Both the position numbers and the translations under genes were made by a program. Shown here piece after piece: positions 8,961 to 18,253 of a DNA stretch of 64,000 nucleotides. Every line of letters starts with the position of its first letter. The stretch's first letter is position 1. The notes below the pieces were generated by a model, which was given only the letters and a program-made list of their open reading frames with translations, did not search any database and had not been told where the DNA came from. Source of the DNA: CAIKMD01 sp963803265 (GTDB lineage Bacteria; Pseudomonadota; Alphaproteobacteria; ATCC43930; CGMCC-115725); contig CAWDLZ010000004.1 in assembly GCA_963803265.1 (NCBI GenBank), forward strand, positions 372,001-436,000, written 5' to 3'.

Positions 8961-9737
8961 ATGTTATGGAACGCATCAAGGATTAAGGGCTACGCCATCG
9001 CGGCAAGCGATGGAAGGCTAGGCACCGTCAGCGACTTTCTATTCGACGATTGCAGTTGGTTGATTCGGTGGCTGGTCGTCGATACCGGCAACTGGCTTCC
9101 CGGTCGCAAAGTCCTTCTGCCCCCTTCCGTCTTGGGACACCCGGATCAGAAGGGACGCGAATTCGCGGTTCGATTGACCATGCAGCAGGTGAAGGACTGT
9201 CCAGACATCGACACCGATCGGCCGGTTTCGCGGCAGATGGAGACCAGCCTTTACGATTATTATGGATGGAGCCCGTATTGGGTCACCGGCTTCTATATGG
9301 CCGGCTCCGGCGACACGCCCGGCGCCGCGGCCGCGCAACCTGCCGAAGAAGCCAGGCGGCGCGAGGAGGAAATCGCCGATCGTCTACGCAGCCGCGAGGA
9401 TCCGCATCTCCGCAGCGTCGAAGCGGTCACGGGGTACCATATCCATGCCACCGACGGCGAGATCGGTCACGTCGAAGACTTTCTCGTGGAAGATGCCGAT
9501 TGGAGCATCCGCTATCTCGTTGTCGATACCAAGAACTGGTGGCCCGGAAAGAAGGTTCTGATCTCGCCGCGATCGGTACGAGAGATCCAGTGGACGATGA
9601 AGTTGGTGAACCTCGATGTCGATCGCCAGACGGTCAAGGACGGCCCCGCTTACGATCCCTTGACAAATGTCGATCAGGACTACGAGCAACATTTCCACAG
9701 CTATTATGACGATCACCGGCCGGGCGATCGGCCCTGA
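8961..9737 (+). CDS. Twin PRC-barrel domain protein
   Basis: A 258-residue soluble protein with two PRC-barrel domains. The first (about residues 1-75) has GYAIAASDGRLGTVSDFLFD and VVDTGNWLPGRKVLLPP. The second (about 150-225) has GYHIHATDGEIGHVEDFLVE and VVDTKNWWPGKKVLISP. The two halves are clear internal duplicates separated by an acidic/arginine-rich linker. PRC barrels occur in RimM, in photosynthetic reaction centre H and in many stress-related proteins, so no specific role follows. The ATG at 8961 has AGAGGA upstream. It is followed by an ion-pumping ATPase and a PPK2 gene. Confidence 0.8.
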   Translation: MLWNASRIKGYAIAASDGRLGTVSDFLFDDCSWLIRWLVVDTGNWLPGRKVLLPPSVLGHPDQKGREFAVRLTMQQVKDCPDIDTDRPVSRQMETSLYDYYGWSPYWVTGFYMAGSGDTPGAAAAQPAEEARRREEEIADRLRSREDPHLRSVEAVTGYHIHATDGEIGHVEDFLVEDADWSIRYLVVDTKNWWPGKKVLISPRSVREIQWTMKLVNLDVDRQTVKDGPAYDPLTNVDQDYEQHFHSYYDDHRPGDRP

Positions 9738-9892
9738 GCGCGCGCTTTTCCCGCTGGCACCTCCCGATGCCTCACCCTTGAGGTCGCGGGATGCCTCTCC
9801 GCTAATCGCGCGCGGGTGAGCTACCGCCGCCTCCTCGCATATGACCCTCACCGAGGTTGCAGTTGCGCGCGCCAGCGAATACAACGCCCTGA

Positions 9893-12314
9893 TTGAAGGA
9901 ACCTGAGCGCCGCAAGACGGAGCCCGCGCCGCCGCTGGGATCGAAGCCCAATGCCAAGAACGATTTGAAATGCCCGCTCTTGCCCGAGACCGAGAAAAAA
10001 TTAGCGCCGCCGACCGGCCTGACCAGCGATGAGGCCCGCCGCCGGCTCGAGAAATTTGGCCCCAACGCGGTGCCGGATACGAGCATGCACCCATTGCGCA
10101 TGGCGCTCGAAAAATTCTGGGCGCCGGTTCCGTGGCTGCTCGAGGCCGCAATTCTGCTCGAAGTCGCGCTTGGCAAGATCGTCGAGGCCGCGATCATCGC
10201 CAGTCTCCTCGTGTTCAACGCCCTACTGGGATTGTTCCAGGAAAGCCGTGCCCAGGCGACCCTTGCCGCCTTGAAGTCGCGGCTTGCGCTAAGCGCGTCG
10301 GTGCGGCGTGATGACGCGTGGAGAACGGTGCCCGCCTCCGAGCTGGTGCCCGGCGACGTGGTGAAGCTCTCGCTCGGCGGCGTGGTCGCCGCGGACGTGC
10401 ACCTCACCGGTGGAGAAGTCCTGCTCGACCAATCCATGCTCACCGGCGAGTCGGTGCCCATCGAAGCCGGCGCAGGCGTGCAAACCTATGCGGGAGCGTT
10501 GGTTCGGCGCGGCGAGGCGGTGGCGGAGGTCACGGCGACGGGGGCGCGAACCAAGTTCGGCCGCACCGCCAAGCTCGTCCGCACGGCGCATGTCGAAAGC
10601 TCGCAGCAGAAGGCAGTGCTCCGCGTCGTGAGCAATCTTGCCGCGTTCAACGGCGTCGTCATCGCGATGCTGGTGGCCTATGCCTATTTTCTCGAGCTGA
10701 CGCTCGCCGAAATCATCCCGCTCGTTCTGACGGCGGTCCTGGCATCGATACCGGTCGCACTGCCGGCCACCTTCACCCTTGCAGCAGCGCTTGGCGCACG
10801 GGCCCTGGCAAAGCAGGGCGTATTGCCGACCCGCCTATCCGCAGTGGACGAGGCGGCGAGCATGAATGTGCTGTGCGCCGACAAGACCGGGACGCTGACG
10901 CGCAATCTACTGACCGTGACGACGGTTCGTCCGATGGACGGCTTCGACGAGGCTCACGTTCTGGCGCTTGCCGCGCTGGCGAGCGCGGATGGCGGGCAGG
11001 ATCCGGTCGATGGCGCCATTCGCACGGCAGCGTCGGGCAAGCCGGTCTCCGATGCGCCGAAATTAATCGATTTTTCCCCCTTCGATCCGGCGAAGAAGAT
11101 GTCCGAATCGATCGCGACCGATTCGTCGGGTGGCACGCAACGGATCGTGAAGGGAGCTTTTGCGGTCGTTATCGACCTCGTACAGGCCTCGCCGATTGCG
11201 ACAGCGGCGGCGAGGGAACTCGAGGGGCAGGGCTTCCGGGTTCTGGCGGTGGCGGCCGGACCGCCGGCGGCAATGAAGCTAGCCGGACTCATTGCGCTGA
11301 GCGACCCGCCTCGCTCGGATTCGGCGGCGCTCGTCAGCGAATTGCACGGGCTAGGCGTGCGCACTGTGATGGTGACAGGCGACGCGCCGGCGACGGCTGC
11401 CATCGTGGCTCATGCGGTGGGTCTCGACGGCGCCATCTGTCCGCCTGGTCCGATGCCAGACAGCGTCCAACCCGAGCAATTCGCGGTCTTCGCCAGCGTG
11501 CTGCCGGAGGACAAGTACAAGCTCGTCAAGGCGTTCCAGAAGGGCGGCCATATCGTCGGCATGTGCGGCGACGGCGCCAACGACGCGCCGGCGCTGCGCC
11601 AGGCGCAGATCGGAATCGCGGTCTCGACCGCAACGGACGTCGCCAAGTCGGCGGCCGGCATGGTGCTGACGGAACCCGGCCTCGCCGGCATCGTCGCCGC
11701 GGTCAAGGAAGGCCGCGTGACATTCCAGCGCATCCAGACCTATGCGCTCAACATGATCCTCAAGAAGATTGTGACGGTGCTCTTCTTGATCGTTGGCTTG
11801 GTCATGACCGGGCACGCGATTCTCGACTCCGCTGCTGATGGTCATCGTGATGATCGCCGGCGATTTCCTCGCAATGTCATTGACGACGGACAAGGTGCGA
11901 CCCTCGGCGATGCCGAATAGCTGGCGCATTGGTAGTTTGACAATCGCGGGCGTCGTTACGGGTTTATTCCAGCTGGCCTTCTGCAGCGCTGTCCTGGCCG
12001 TCGGCGACTTTGACATGAAACTCGGAACCGCAGCGCTGAGAACCCTGGCCTTTGCAGCCCTGGTGTTCGGCAGTCAGGCGACGATTTATGCGATTCGCGA
12101 ACGCCGCCATCTGTGGTCCTCTCGCCCAAGCTTCTGGCTCATCATCTCGTCGCTAGCCGATCTACTAATCGCCTCGACTTTGGCCCTGGGAGGAATCGCG
12201 ATGACGCCCTTACCGCCCTCGGCGGTGGCCGGTGCGCTTGCCGCGGCAATTGCCTTCGCCGTCATCCTGGATTTTGTTAAGGTTCCCGTCTTTCGCCGTC
12301 TTGGAATCGCTTAG
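9893..12314 (+). CDS. Plasma-membrane-type H+-ATPase, P-type (P3A-like; frameshifted)
   Basis: About 806 residues of a P-type ATPase resembling fungal/plant Pma1 and their bacterial and archaeal homologues, which expel protons using ATP. Visible motifs: TGES (about 183, dephosphorylation loop), DKTGTLT (aspartyl-phosphate Asp near 330), VTGDAPAT and CGDGANDAPALRQA (about 557-570). The first frame ends GHAILD; the family continues in the +1 frame as TPLLMVIVMIAGDFLAMSLT to the end of the transmembrane domain. One extra base in CTCGACT near 11824 explains this (2422 = 3n+1). The TTG start at 9893 has no good ribosome binding site and the true start may differ. The pump could be powered by nucleotide made by the adjacent PPK2, but that is inference. 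Confidence 0.82.
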
Positions 12315-12342
12315 AGCGCGGCTCGTCGCCGGAAGGATACGT

Positions 12343-13212
12343 ATGAAAATACATTCGAGCGACTTTCGCGTGGGGGAAGGAGACAAGGTCGACCTCAAAA
12401 AATGGCCGACGCTGGTCGATCCGGTATACCAGTCGAAGGAGGAATATCAAAAATTCCTGGCAGGGCATGTCGCGCAACTGAGCGAGCTGCAGCAGCTGCT
12501 CTACGCATCCGATCGCCACGCCATATTGCTGATTTTTCAGGCCATGGACGCCGCTGGAAAAGACGGCGCGATCAAGCACGTGATGTCCGGGGTCAATCCG
12601 CAAGGCTGCCAGGTATTCAGCTTCAAGCACCCGAGCGCCATGGAACTGCAACACGATTTTCTCTGGCGCACAACTCGCGATCTGCCTGAACGCGGGAAGA
12701 TCGGCATCTTCAACCGATCCTATTACGAAGAAGTGCTGATCGTCCGCGTGCATCCCGAGATTCTCCGCGGCGAAGGGCTCCCGGATTTACCGCAAGATGA
12801 AAAGAAGCTCTGGCACGACCGCTATCGTTCCATCGTCGATCTGGAGAGACATCTCCATGACAACGGAACCCGCATCATCAAGTTCTACCTCCACCTCTCG
12901 AAGGAGGAGCAGCGAAAGCGCTTCCTCGAACGCATCGACGAGGCGGAAAAGAACTGGAAATTCAGCCTTGCGGACATCGAGGAACGGAAATTCTGGAAGG
13001 ACTACATGAAGGTCTACGAAGAATGCCTCGGCGCGACCAGCGCCCGGCATGCACCCTGGTACGTCGTGCCCGCGGATGACAAGGAGAACGCGCGGCTGAT
13101 TGTTTCTCAGATTATTCTCGATACCCTCGAAGAACTCAAAATGACCTATCCCAAAATGGACGCCAAGCGCCGGCGGGAGTTGATAGCGATCCGGGGGCGG
13201 CTCGCGAAATGA
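12343..13212 (+). CDS. ppk2: Polyphosphate kinase 2 (PPK2 family)
   Basis: A 289-residue PPK2, which uses inorganic polyphosphate to phosphorylate nucleotides (NMP or NDP depending on subclass). The Walker A motif AMDAAGKDG is at residues 66-74. The Walker B/lid region shows GIFNRSYYEEVL and a basic helix KEEQRKRFLERI. The ATG at 12343 has GGAAGGA upstream; the open frame extends further 5' inside the ATPase gene and is not needed. Length matches single-domain PPK2s. The stop codon overlaps a downstream ATG (ATGA), suggesting translational coupling to a small ORF. Its subclass cannot be decided by eye. Confidence 0.88.
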   Translation: MKIHSSDFRVGEGDKVDLKKWPTLVDPVYQSKEEYQKFLAGHVAQLSELQQLLYASDRHAILLIFQAMDAAGKDGAIKHVMSGVNPQGCQVFSFKHPSAMELQHDFLWRTTRDLPERGKIGIFNRSYYEEVLIVRVHPEILRGEGLPDLPQDEKKLWHDRYRSIVDLERHLHDNGTRIIKFYLHLSKEEQRKRFLERIDEAEKNWKFSLADIEERKFWKDYMKVYEECLGATSARHAPWYVVPADDKENARLIVSQIILDTLEELKMTYPKMDAKRRRELIAIRGRLAK

Positions 13213-13347
13213 CCGCTCAAGACCGCGCAGACAAAACTCCGTTGGCGTCGCCCCGTACGTCCGGGCTCGGCCCGAGCGCGGCGCAATCGCGCCAAGGCAG
13301 CGGCGATCATCGCAGAACTGGCGGGGAACACCGCTCGCGGGGTATAA
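13209..13347 (+). pseudogene. Small basic ORF coupled to ppk2 (frameshifted or spurious)
   Basis: The ATG at 13209 overlaps the ppk2 stop as ATGA. It reads MTAQDRADK, then loses sense. If one A of the AAAA run near 13233-13236 is skipped, the frame continues as LRWRRPVRPGSARARRNRAK and AAIIAELAGNTARGV to a TAA at 13345. The product would be about 45 residues and strongly basic. Length is 3n+1, the same one-extra-base pattern seen in larger genes here. No family is recognised. Confidence 0.35.
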
Positions 13348-13419
13348 GCCGCGCCTGGGTCCAAGTTGGGCCCGGTGGCGCCGAGTTGGTCGGATTGTTC
13401 CGGCCCGAATGCTTGATAT

Positions 13420-13491
13420 GCCGGATTAGCTCAGCGGTAGAGCAGCGGTTTTGTAAACCGAAGGTCGGGAGTTCGATCCTCTCATCCGGCA
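13420..13491 (+). tRNA. tRNA-Thr(TGT)
   Basis: Acceptor GCCGGAT/ATCCGGC, D-arm AGCTCAGCGGTAGAGC, anticodon stem-loop CGGTTTTGTAAACCG (anticodon TGT), TpsiC arm with GTTCGATCC and discriminator A. CCA is not fully encoded: CC is followed by G. Confidence 0.95.
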
Positions 13492-13510
13492 CCGCGCCTC
13501 GCGCCCTCGC

Positions 13511-13669
13511 CTATCGCGACTTCACCGGCTTCAGCGAGCCTAGGAAGGCGACGATCTCGTCGATATCCTCGTTGCTCATGTGCTCGTACCAATCGAAGGC
13601 CATGAGGCGCACCAAAGGACAGTCCGGACGGATGCCGGTCGTGATCGCGGTCTTGATCTGCTGATTGGT
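13511..13669 (-). pseudogene. C-terminal remnant of a c-type cytochrome
   Basis: An open stretch with no start codon of its own, bounded upstream by TGA. It translates as TNQQIKTAITTGIRPDCPLV, then LMAFDWYEHMSNEDIDEIVAFLGSLKPV, then a stop. The pattern of an isolated Met before a DxxYxxMSxxDIxxIVAFLxSLKPV helix is typical of the end of class I cytochrome c domains that supply the methionine ligand. No haem-binding CxxCH is found upstream, so only the tail survives. Confidence 0.5.
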
Positions 13670-13892
13670 TCAGCCGGCGATGGCTAACACGGCGTAACGG
13701 GCAACTCCCTCCACGCCATCACGGCTCCCCTCCGAGCGATCGAACCCGGAAAAATTCCTAGTCTTTCGTCGAAATAATTTCCGGGGGCGTGAACAAACCG
13801 GCCGGGTCAACCGTTCTCTCTAGAGGGATGGGGTGCGGCGCGCGCCCTCTCACGACAAGAGGCGGCGCGAAAACAGGCATGGAGGTCCGACG

Positions 13893-14093
13893 ATGCGTTC
13901 CGGCTTCAAATCGGCGATGCGCGTGCTAGCAATCGTCGCCGCGATGGCCGCCCTGGCGGGCTGCGTCTATTACCCGGCGCCCGGCTATTACAACGCTTAC
14001 GGCGGCGGCGCGTACTACGCCCCTTACCCTTACTATTACGGCTGGCCAATCTTTGGCGGCATCGTCATCGGCGGCGGCGGCCGCGGGCGGTAG
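13893..14093 (+). CDS. Tyrosine/glycine-rich small lipoprotein
   Basis: A 66-residue protein with a lipoprotein signal (basic MRSGFKSAMR, hydrophobic core, lipobox LAGC with Cys24). The mature part is almost entirely Tyr, Pro, Gly and Ala (YYPAPGYYNAYGGGAYY), ending in a hydrophobic GGIVIGGGG segment. The ATG at 13893 has GGAGG eight bases upstream. Proteins of this type sit in the outer membrane of many proteobacteria with no assigned role. Confidence 0.75.
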   Translation: MRSGFKSAMRVLAIVAAMAALAGCVYYPAPGYYNAYGGGAYYAPYPYYYGWPIFGGIVIGGGGRGR

Positions 14094-14102
14094 CAAAGCG
14101 GC

Positions 14103-14711
14103 TCAGCGCTTGCGCGCGACGATATGGAAGACGTGCCAGTGCTTGGCCTGGCCGCGCGGCGTGACGGCATCGCTCTCCTCCTCGTCGAAAAGCTCGATTA
14201 CGTAGCCCGCGAACAGCGCCCGAGCGTCGGTGGCATCTAAAATCGTCATGCCCGGATCGCTTGCCCAACTGTCGCGCGGGCCATAAAGCTGGCCGGCGAA
14301 GCGCCCGCCGCCGGCAAGCGATTCGCCGATCTTGCGCCAGAGCGCGGGAAAGCGCCGCGGCGGGCACAGCGGCAGCGAAAAGCTGGCATTGACGAGATCG
14401 CAAGCGGGCCAATCCAGCTCTTCGAATTTGCCGATCCGCGTCTCAATTCGAGCATCGGCCGGAAGATCGGGCCGCGCGATAAGCCGCGCAATCGCCTCGG
14501 GCTCGGCGTCGATGGCGAGTACCGACCAGCCGCGCCGCACCAGCTCGATGGTATCGCGCCCATCGCCGCACCCGAGATCGACCGCGTGCCCGCGCTTACC
14601 TTCGGCAGCGAACCGGTCGAGCGCCGCGAGCAGCGTCGGGCGCGGCGGCCGTCCCGCCGTCGCATCGTAATAGGCGCGCCTTCCCGCGCTATAATCTTCG
14701 TCCGTCATCAT
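14103..14711 (-). CDS. Class I SAM-dependent methyltransferase
   Basis: A 202-residue methyltransferase. Motif I is HAVDLGCGDGRDTIELVRRG (about residues 42-61) and the acidic end of beta-2 is AIDAEPEAI. The later ACDLVNASFSLPLCPPRRF resembles small methyltransferases related to tellurite-resistance TehB-like proteins. The substrate is unknown. Start is one of two adjacent ATGs (14708 or 14711) without a strong ribosome binding site. It converges on the lipoprotein gene, with 9 bases between their ends. Confidence 0.78.
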   Translation of the reverse strand: MMTDEDYSAGRRAYYDATAGRPPRPTLLAALDRFAAEGKRGHAVDLGCGDGRDTIELVRRGWSVLAIDAEPEAIARLIARPDLPADARIETRIGKFEELDWPACDLVNASFSLPLCPPRRFPALWRKIGESLAGGGRFAGQLYGPRDSWASDPGMTILDATDARALFAGYVIELFDEEESDAVTPRGQAKHWHVFHIVARKR

Positions 14712-14855
14712 TTTTCGTGCCCACGAAATTGACACGCGCGGCGCCGCGGACGCGGGAAGCGCCCGGATTGCCGTGACTTGCCGGCCTGGTGCAATGCTTG
14801 CAAAGCGCGGTCCAGGGCGCAATCCCACGGCCGGCGACGGCGCGAGGCAGGAAAG

Positions 14856-15128
14856 ATGAGAGCGATCGTCATCGCGCTGGTGCTCGCGGCGGGGCCGATC
14901 TATCTCGGCCAAATGCTGCTCGGCAATTCCTCGAACTTCGCCATTGGGGCGTTTTTCGGCGCCGCAGCGGTCCAGTACGAGAGCGAGGCGAGCGACGCTG
15001 CCCATGACGCCCTCGACCAAGCGCGCGCTTACGCGGCTACGCACCCCGATCTCGTCGCCGGGCTAAAGGCTCACCGCCAAGAGCTCCAAGTTGCCCGCGA
15101 CCGGCGCTGCGCGGCGGTAAAGTGCTGA
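14856..15128 (+). CDS. Hypothetical protein with N-terminal membrane segment
   Basis: A 90-residue protein. Residues 3-20 (AIVIALVLAAGPIYLGQM) form a signal-anchor or signal peptide, followed by a short second hydrophobic stretch with GAFFGAAAVQY. A polar, mostly helical tail rich in Ala, His and Asp (SDAAHDALDQARAYAATHPD) follows. Two cysteines are in the last nine residues (RRCAAVKC). AGGAAAG lies upstream of the ATG. I do not recognise a family. Confidence 0.6.
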   Translation: MRAIVIALVLAAGPIYLGQMLLGNSSNFAIGAFFGAAAVQYESEASDAAHDALDQARAYAATHPDLVAGLKAHRQELQVARDRRCAAVKC

Positions 15129-15246
15129 GCGCTTGATCTAAGACCGCCGCAGCACAGCCCACCGAGAGTTAACGGCCCGTTCACCATCATCCCCGAGAAT
15201 CGCCGCCAGTTCGCAACTCGCCGCCGAGGTCAGCTCCATGGGCGCG

Positions 15247-15726
15247 TCACTGGGTTTGCTGCTGCATCAGCACCTGCTGACGCTGTTCTTGGGTGAGCCG
15301 CGTCTCGAAGATCGCTCTCTGGTTGCTGGCAGCGGTGGCGACGCCGAGCTGGGCAGCGTCGCCATAAAGCAGATAGGCGGCGACGGCATCGGCCGGACCG
15401 CCGATGCCATTGAGCTTGCACCAGGCGAGCGCCTCGACCGCGCGCGGCTCCTTCGCGGCGGCATGGCTCTCGAGCAGGGCGATATCGGTGGCGGTGGCTT
15501 GCTGCGCCTCGATGCGCGCGATCGCTTGATCGACGGTCGGCGCGGCCGGGGGTGGTGGCGGCGGCGGCGGCTGGGGCGGAGCGGTCGCGGTCTGGCACGC
15601 GGCATCGGGCGCCGTGATGCAATGATAGGCGCCATCGAGATCGTAAAACTGCGCCCGGGCAGCGCCCGCGGCCACAACCGCCAGTGTGGCACCGGCCATC
15701 AGCTGAAGGATCGCACGACCATGCAT
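15247..15726 (-). CDS. Secreted Sel1-like/helical-repeat hypothetical protein
   Basis: A 159-residue protein with a signal peptide ending near ARAQ (residue 25), a proline run (about 48-60), then an alanine-rich alpha-helical part. ALAWCKLNGIGGPADAVAAYLLYGDAAQLG resembles a Sel1-type repeat, though only loosely. It ends in Gln-rich QQQTQ. The ATG at 15726 lies in an ATGCAT palindrome shared with the divergent lipoprotein start; an internal ATG at 15699 would separate the two genes. Cellular location is presumably periplasmic. Confidence 0.6.
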   Translation of the reverse strand: MHGRAILQLMAGATLAVVAAGAARAQFYDLDGAYHCITAPDAACQTATAPPQPPPPPPPPAAPTVDQAIARIEAQQATATDIALLESHAAAKEPRAVEALAWCKLNGIGGPADAVAAYLLYGDAAQLGVATAASNQRAIFETRLTQEQRQQVLMQQQTQ

Positions 15727-16263
15727 TGGCGTCATCATAGCGCAGCTTCGCCCGCGCCGCTGATCGCGTTGGCCGCGGCCCTGGCGCTTTCCGCCTGCGG
15801 CGATTTGGGCGGGTTGCTGCCGCAGGGCCCGCTCGGCGCGCTCATTGACCGCGCCCCGCCGCCGATCGCCGTCCAAGCCACCGCTTCCTATCCGAACCCG
15901 TTGGCCGAGCCAGTGCCGCCCGTCATTACAATGGCGGTGGCGGATGCGGTCGTCGGCGAGACTTTGCGCCTGTCGCTCACGCCGGACGGCCGCGTCAGCC
16001 TTGCCCAAGCCAGCATGCGCGCCGCCGCCGCCGCGACCGGCGCCGCGGTGGCGTGGCAGGCTGCCGGCCCGGAAGGCGCGCCCGTCTTGGCCGGCTCGGT
16101 CGTGCCCGTCCGCGACGTCTATCTCTCGCATCGCGGCCATGTCTGCCGCGATCTGCAGCAGATGGTGCAAGGCCCGGACCGGCCACAGGTGGAGCAAGTG
16201 ACGCTGTGCCGCGAGGATCTGGGCGATAACCGCGTGCTCTGGCTGCCCGGTACGCCGGACTGA
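15721..16263 (+). CDS. Lipoprotein with surface-antigen-like C-terminal domain
   Basis: A 180-residue lipoprotein: signal ending in lipobox LSAC (Cys26). The C-terminal half has GSVVPVRDVYLSHRGHVCRD and EQVTLCREDLGDNRVLWLPG. The paired cysteines, spaced about 25 residues apart, and the CRE-plus-final-Trp pattern recall the C-terminal domain of RT0821/Lpp0805-type surface proteins; this is a tentative match. The start is ATG 15721 with AAGGA ten bases upstream. It is divergent from, and overlaps by 6 bases, the minus-strand gene. Confidence 0.65.
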   Translation: MHWRHHSAASPAPLIALAAALALSACGDLGGLLPQGPLGALIDRAPPPIAVQATASYPNPLAEPVPPVITMAVADAVVGETLRLSLTPDGRVSLAQASMRAAAAATGAAVAWQAAGPEGAPVLAGSVVPVRDVYLSHRGHVCRDLQQMVQGPDRPQVEQVTLCREDLGDNRVLWLPGTPD

Positions 16264-16300
16264 GTTGCGCTCGGCGCGGCGGCGGCATATCACCGCGCTG

Positions 16301-17315
16301 ATGGAAGCAATCTGGGGTTGGGTGGTCGTGCCTCTGGCGGTGCTGGGGGGCACGGCATGGCTGACCGGAATCGTCCGCGTTTGGCTCAAGCGCCGCGCCA
16401 TCTTCGACCGCCCGGGCCTGCGGTCCTCACACCAGATCGCGGTGCCGCGCGGCGGCGGCCTGGCGATCGTGCCGATCGCGCTCCTTGCTTGGCTGATGCT
16501 GGCAGCACTGGGCTTGGCACCGCCAGGCACGGTCCCCGTCGTAGCGATCGCCGCGGCGCTTGCGTTACTGTCCTGGCGCGACGATCTCGGCGGCGTGGGT
16601 GTTGGCCCGCGCTTGCTCGCGCATCTTCTTGCCGCCGGGATGGGCGTATTCTTTCTGCCCGGCGCGCCGGTATTCCAGGGATTGCTGCCGCCCATGCTCG
16701 ACCGCGCCGCCACGGTGCTGCTCTGGGTGTGGTTCCTTAATCTCTATAATTTCATGGACGGCATCGACGGCATCACCGCCGTCGAGACGATTGCGTTGGG
16801 CCTCGGCGCGACCATCGTGCCGCTGCTCGCGGGCGCAGGCAGCGGCGGCGCACCGATGCTGGCGCTGGTGCTCGCCGCGGGCGCCGCCGGATTCCTGCGC
16901 TGGAACCGGCCGCCGGCGCTGATTTTTCTCGGCGATGTCGGCAGCGTCCCGCTCGGCTATGTCATGGGTTGGCTGCTGCTCGCCATGGCCGCCAAGGGTT
17001 TGTGGGCGCCGGCGCTGATCCTGCCGCTCTATTACCTGGCCGACGCGACGCTGACCCTCGCCCTGCGCATCGCGCGCGGGGAGCGCTTCTGGCAGGCGCA
17101 TCGCCAGCACTTTTATCAGCGCGCGCTGGCGCCGGACGGCGATCATGGCCGCGTGGCTCCGGCTCATCCTCGGCGGCAACGCGGCGCTGCTCGCTCTGGC
17201 CGTGCTCGCGGTGTTGTGGCCATGGCTGGCACTTGCGCTCGCGGTGGCGATGGTCGTGGCGATGCTGGCGCAATTGCAACGGCGCTCCCGCTCGCTGCGC
17301 CGCAATCCTGCGTAG
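16301..17315 (+). CDS. Polyprenyl-phosphate sugar-1-phosphate transferase, MraY/WecA family (frameshifted)
   Basis: An integral membrane enzyme of about 337 residues that starts lipid-linked polysaccharide synthesis by moving a sugar-1-phosphate from a UDP-sugar to polyprenyl phosphate. Family signatures: RSSHQIAVPRGGGLAI near the N-terminus, SWRDDLGG (Asp-Asp motif), LYNFMDGIDGITAVE and IFLGDVGSVPLGY, with about ten transmembrane helices. The cytoplasmic loop ends HRQHFYQRALAPDGDH. The last two helices are then found in the +1 frame (LRLILGGNAALLALAVL), ending at TAG 17313. One extra base near 17147 fits (1015 = 3n+1). The uncorrected frame runs on into the epimerase gene and mimics a fusion. 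Confidence 0.82.
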
Positions 17316-17320
17316 CAGAA

Positions 17321-18253
17321 CTGACCCGCGCCGCGCCTATCGTCGTGCTCGGTGCCGCCGGCTTCATCGGCCGGGCGCTGACGGCGCGATTCGCTACGCG
17401 CGGCACGCGGACGCGCGCAGTCACGCGTGGGCCGGCCGCATTCCCCGCCGAAATCGAGAATCGAGTGGCCGGGACGCTTGGTCCCGCCACCGAATGGACA
17501 AAGCTGCTCGAGGGCGCGGGCGTCGTCGTGCATCTGGCAAGCCGCGCCGCGACGCGGCGTGGCGATGAGTCGTGGGTCGACGGGGAAGTGCAGACCGCGG
17601 CCGCCCTCGCTCGCGCCGCCAGCACCGCCGGCATCCGACGCATCGTCCTCATGAGTTCGCTCAAGGCGATGGGCGAGAGCAGCGGCGAAGTCCCGTTCCG
17701 CGCCGATGCGGCTCCTAGGCCGGCGAGTGCTTATGGCAGCGCCAAGCTCCGCATCGAGGCCGCGCTCGACGCCGGGCCATCCCTCGTGGTGCTGCGTCCG
17801 CCGCTCGTTTATGGCCCGGGCGTGGGCGGGAATTTCCGCGCGCTCATGACCCTCGTCGCGCGCGGCATCCCGTTGCCGCTGGCCAGCGTCGAGAACCGGC
17901 GCAGCCTCATCTTTCTCGACAATCTCGTCGATCTCATCGAGCTCGCGATCGATCCCGACGCGGCGCCTTCGGGCGTCTATCTGATGCGCGACGACGCCGA
18001 CATCTCGACGCCCGAGCTGGCGCGGCAGCTGGGGCGGCATCTGGGCCGCGCGGCGCGGCTGATCCCGTGCCCACCGGCTTGGCTACGCGGCGGACTGGCA
18101 CTGGGGGGGCGCGGGCGCGAAGCCGGTGCATTGCTCGATTCGGCGACGGTCGATGACGGGCCGACGCGAGCGCGGCTCGGCTGGCGGCCGCGCGTGAGTC
18201 TCGATGATGGGCTCGCGGCGACCTGCCGGTGGTTTCGGGACCGACCGCGATGA
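17321..18253 (+). CDS. NAD-dependent sugar epimerase/dehydratase
   Basis: An extended short-chain dehydrogenase of about 310 residues acting on nucleotide sugars, probably a UDP-sugar 4-epimerase/reductase-like enzyme of polysaccharide synthesis. The Rossmann motif is VVLGAAGFIG near the N-terminus; a Ser (LMSSLKAMGE) and YGSAKLRIE (YxxxK) supply the catalytic residues; RPPLVYGPGVGGNF is typical of the family. The start is unresolved: no ATG lies close to the Rossmann strand, the nearest upstream ATG (17222) is inside the transferase gene, and a CTG at 17321 is used here as a placeholder. The end, TCRWFRDRPR, is duplicated after the next gene. Confidence 0.75.
   Translation: MTRAAPIVVLGAAGFIGRALTARFATRGTRTRAVTRGPAAFPAEIENRVAGTLGPATEWTKLLEGAGVVVHLASRAATRRGDESWVDGEVQTAAALARAASTAGIRRIVLMSSLKAMGESSGEVPFRADAAPRPASAYGSAKLRIEAALDAGPSLVVLRPPLVYGPGVGGNFRALMTLVARGIPLPLASVENRRSLIFLDNLVDLIELAIDPDAAPSGVYLMRDDADISTPELARQLGRHLGRAARLIPCPPAWLRGGLALGGRGREAGALLDSATVDDGPTRARLGWRPRVSLDDGLAATCRWFRDRPR

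Noticed and set aside
12232..12342. A longer N-terminus for PPK2 starting at 12232
   Set aside because: It overlaps the end of the ATPase gene, and the ATG at 12343 has a proper ribosome binding site and the family N-terminus.
16265..18253. A single 662-residue fusion of sugar transferase and epimerase
   Set aside because: The joining part is senseless low-complexity sequence; the transferase's last two helices are in the +1 frame with their own stop at 17313. The fusion is an artefact of a one-base shift.
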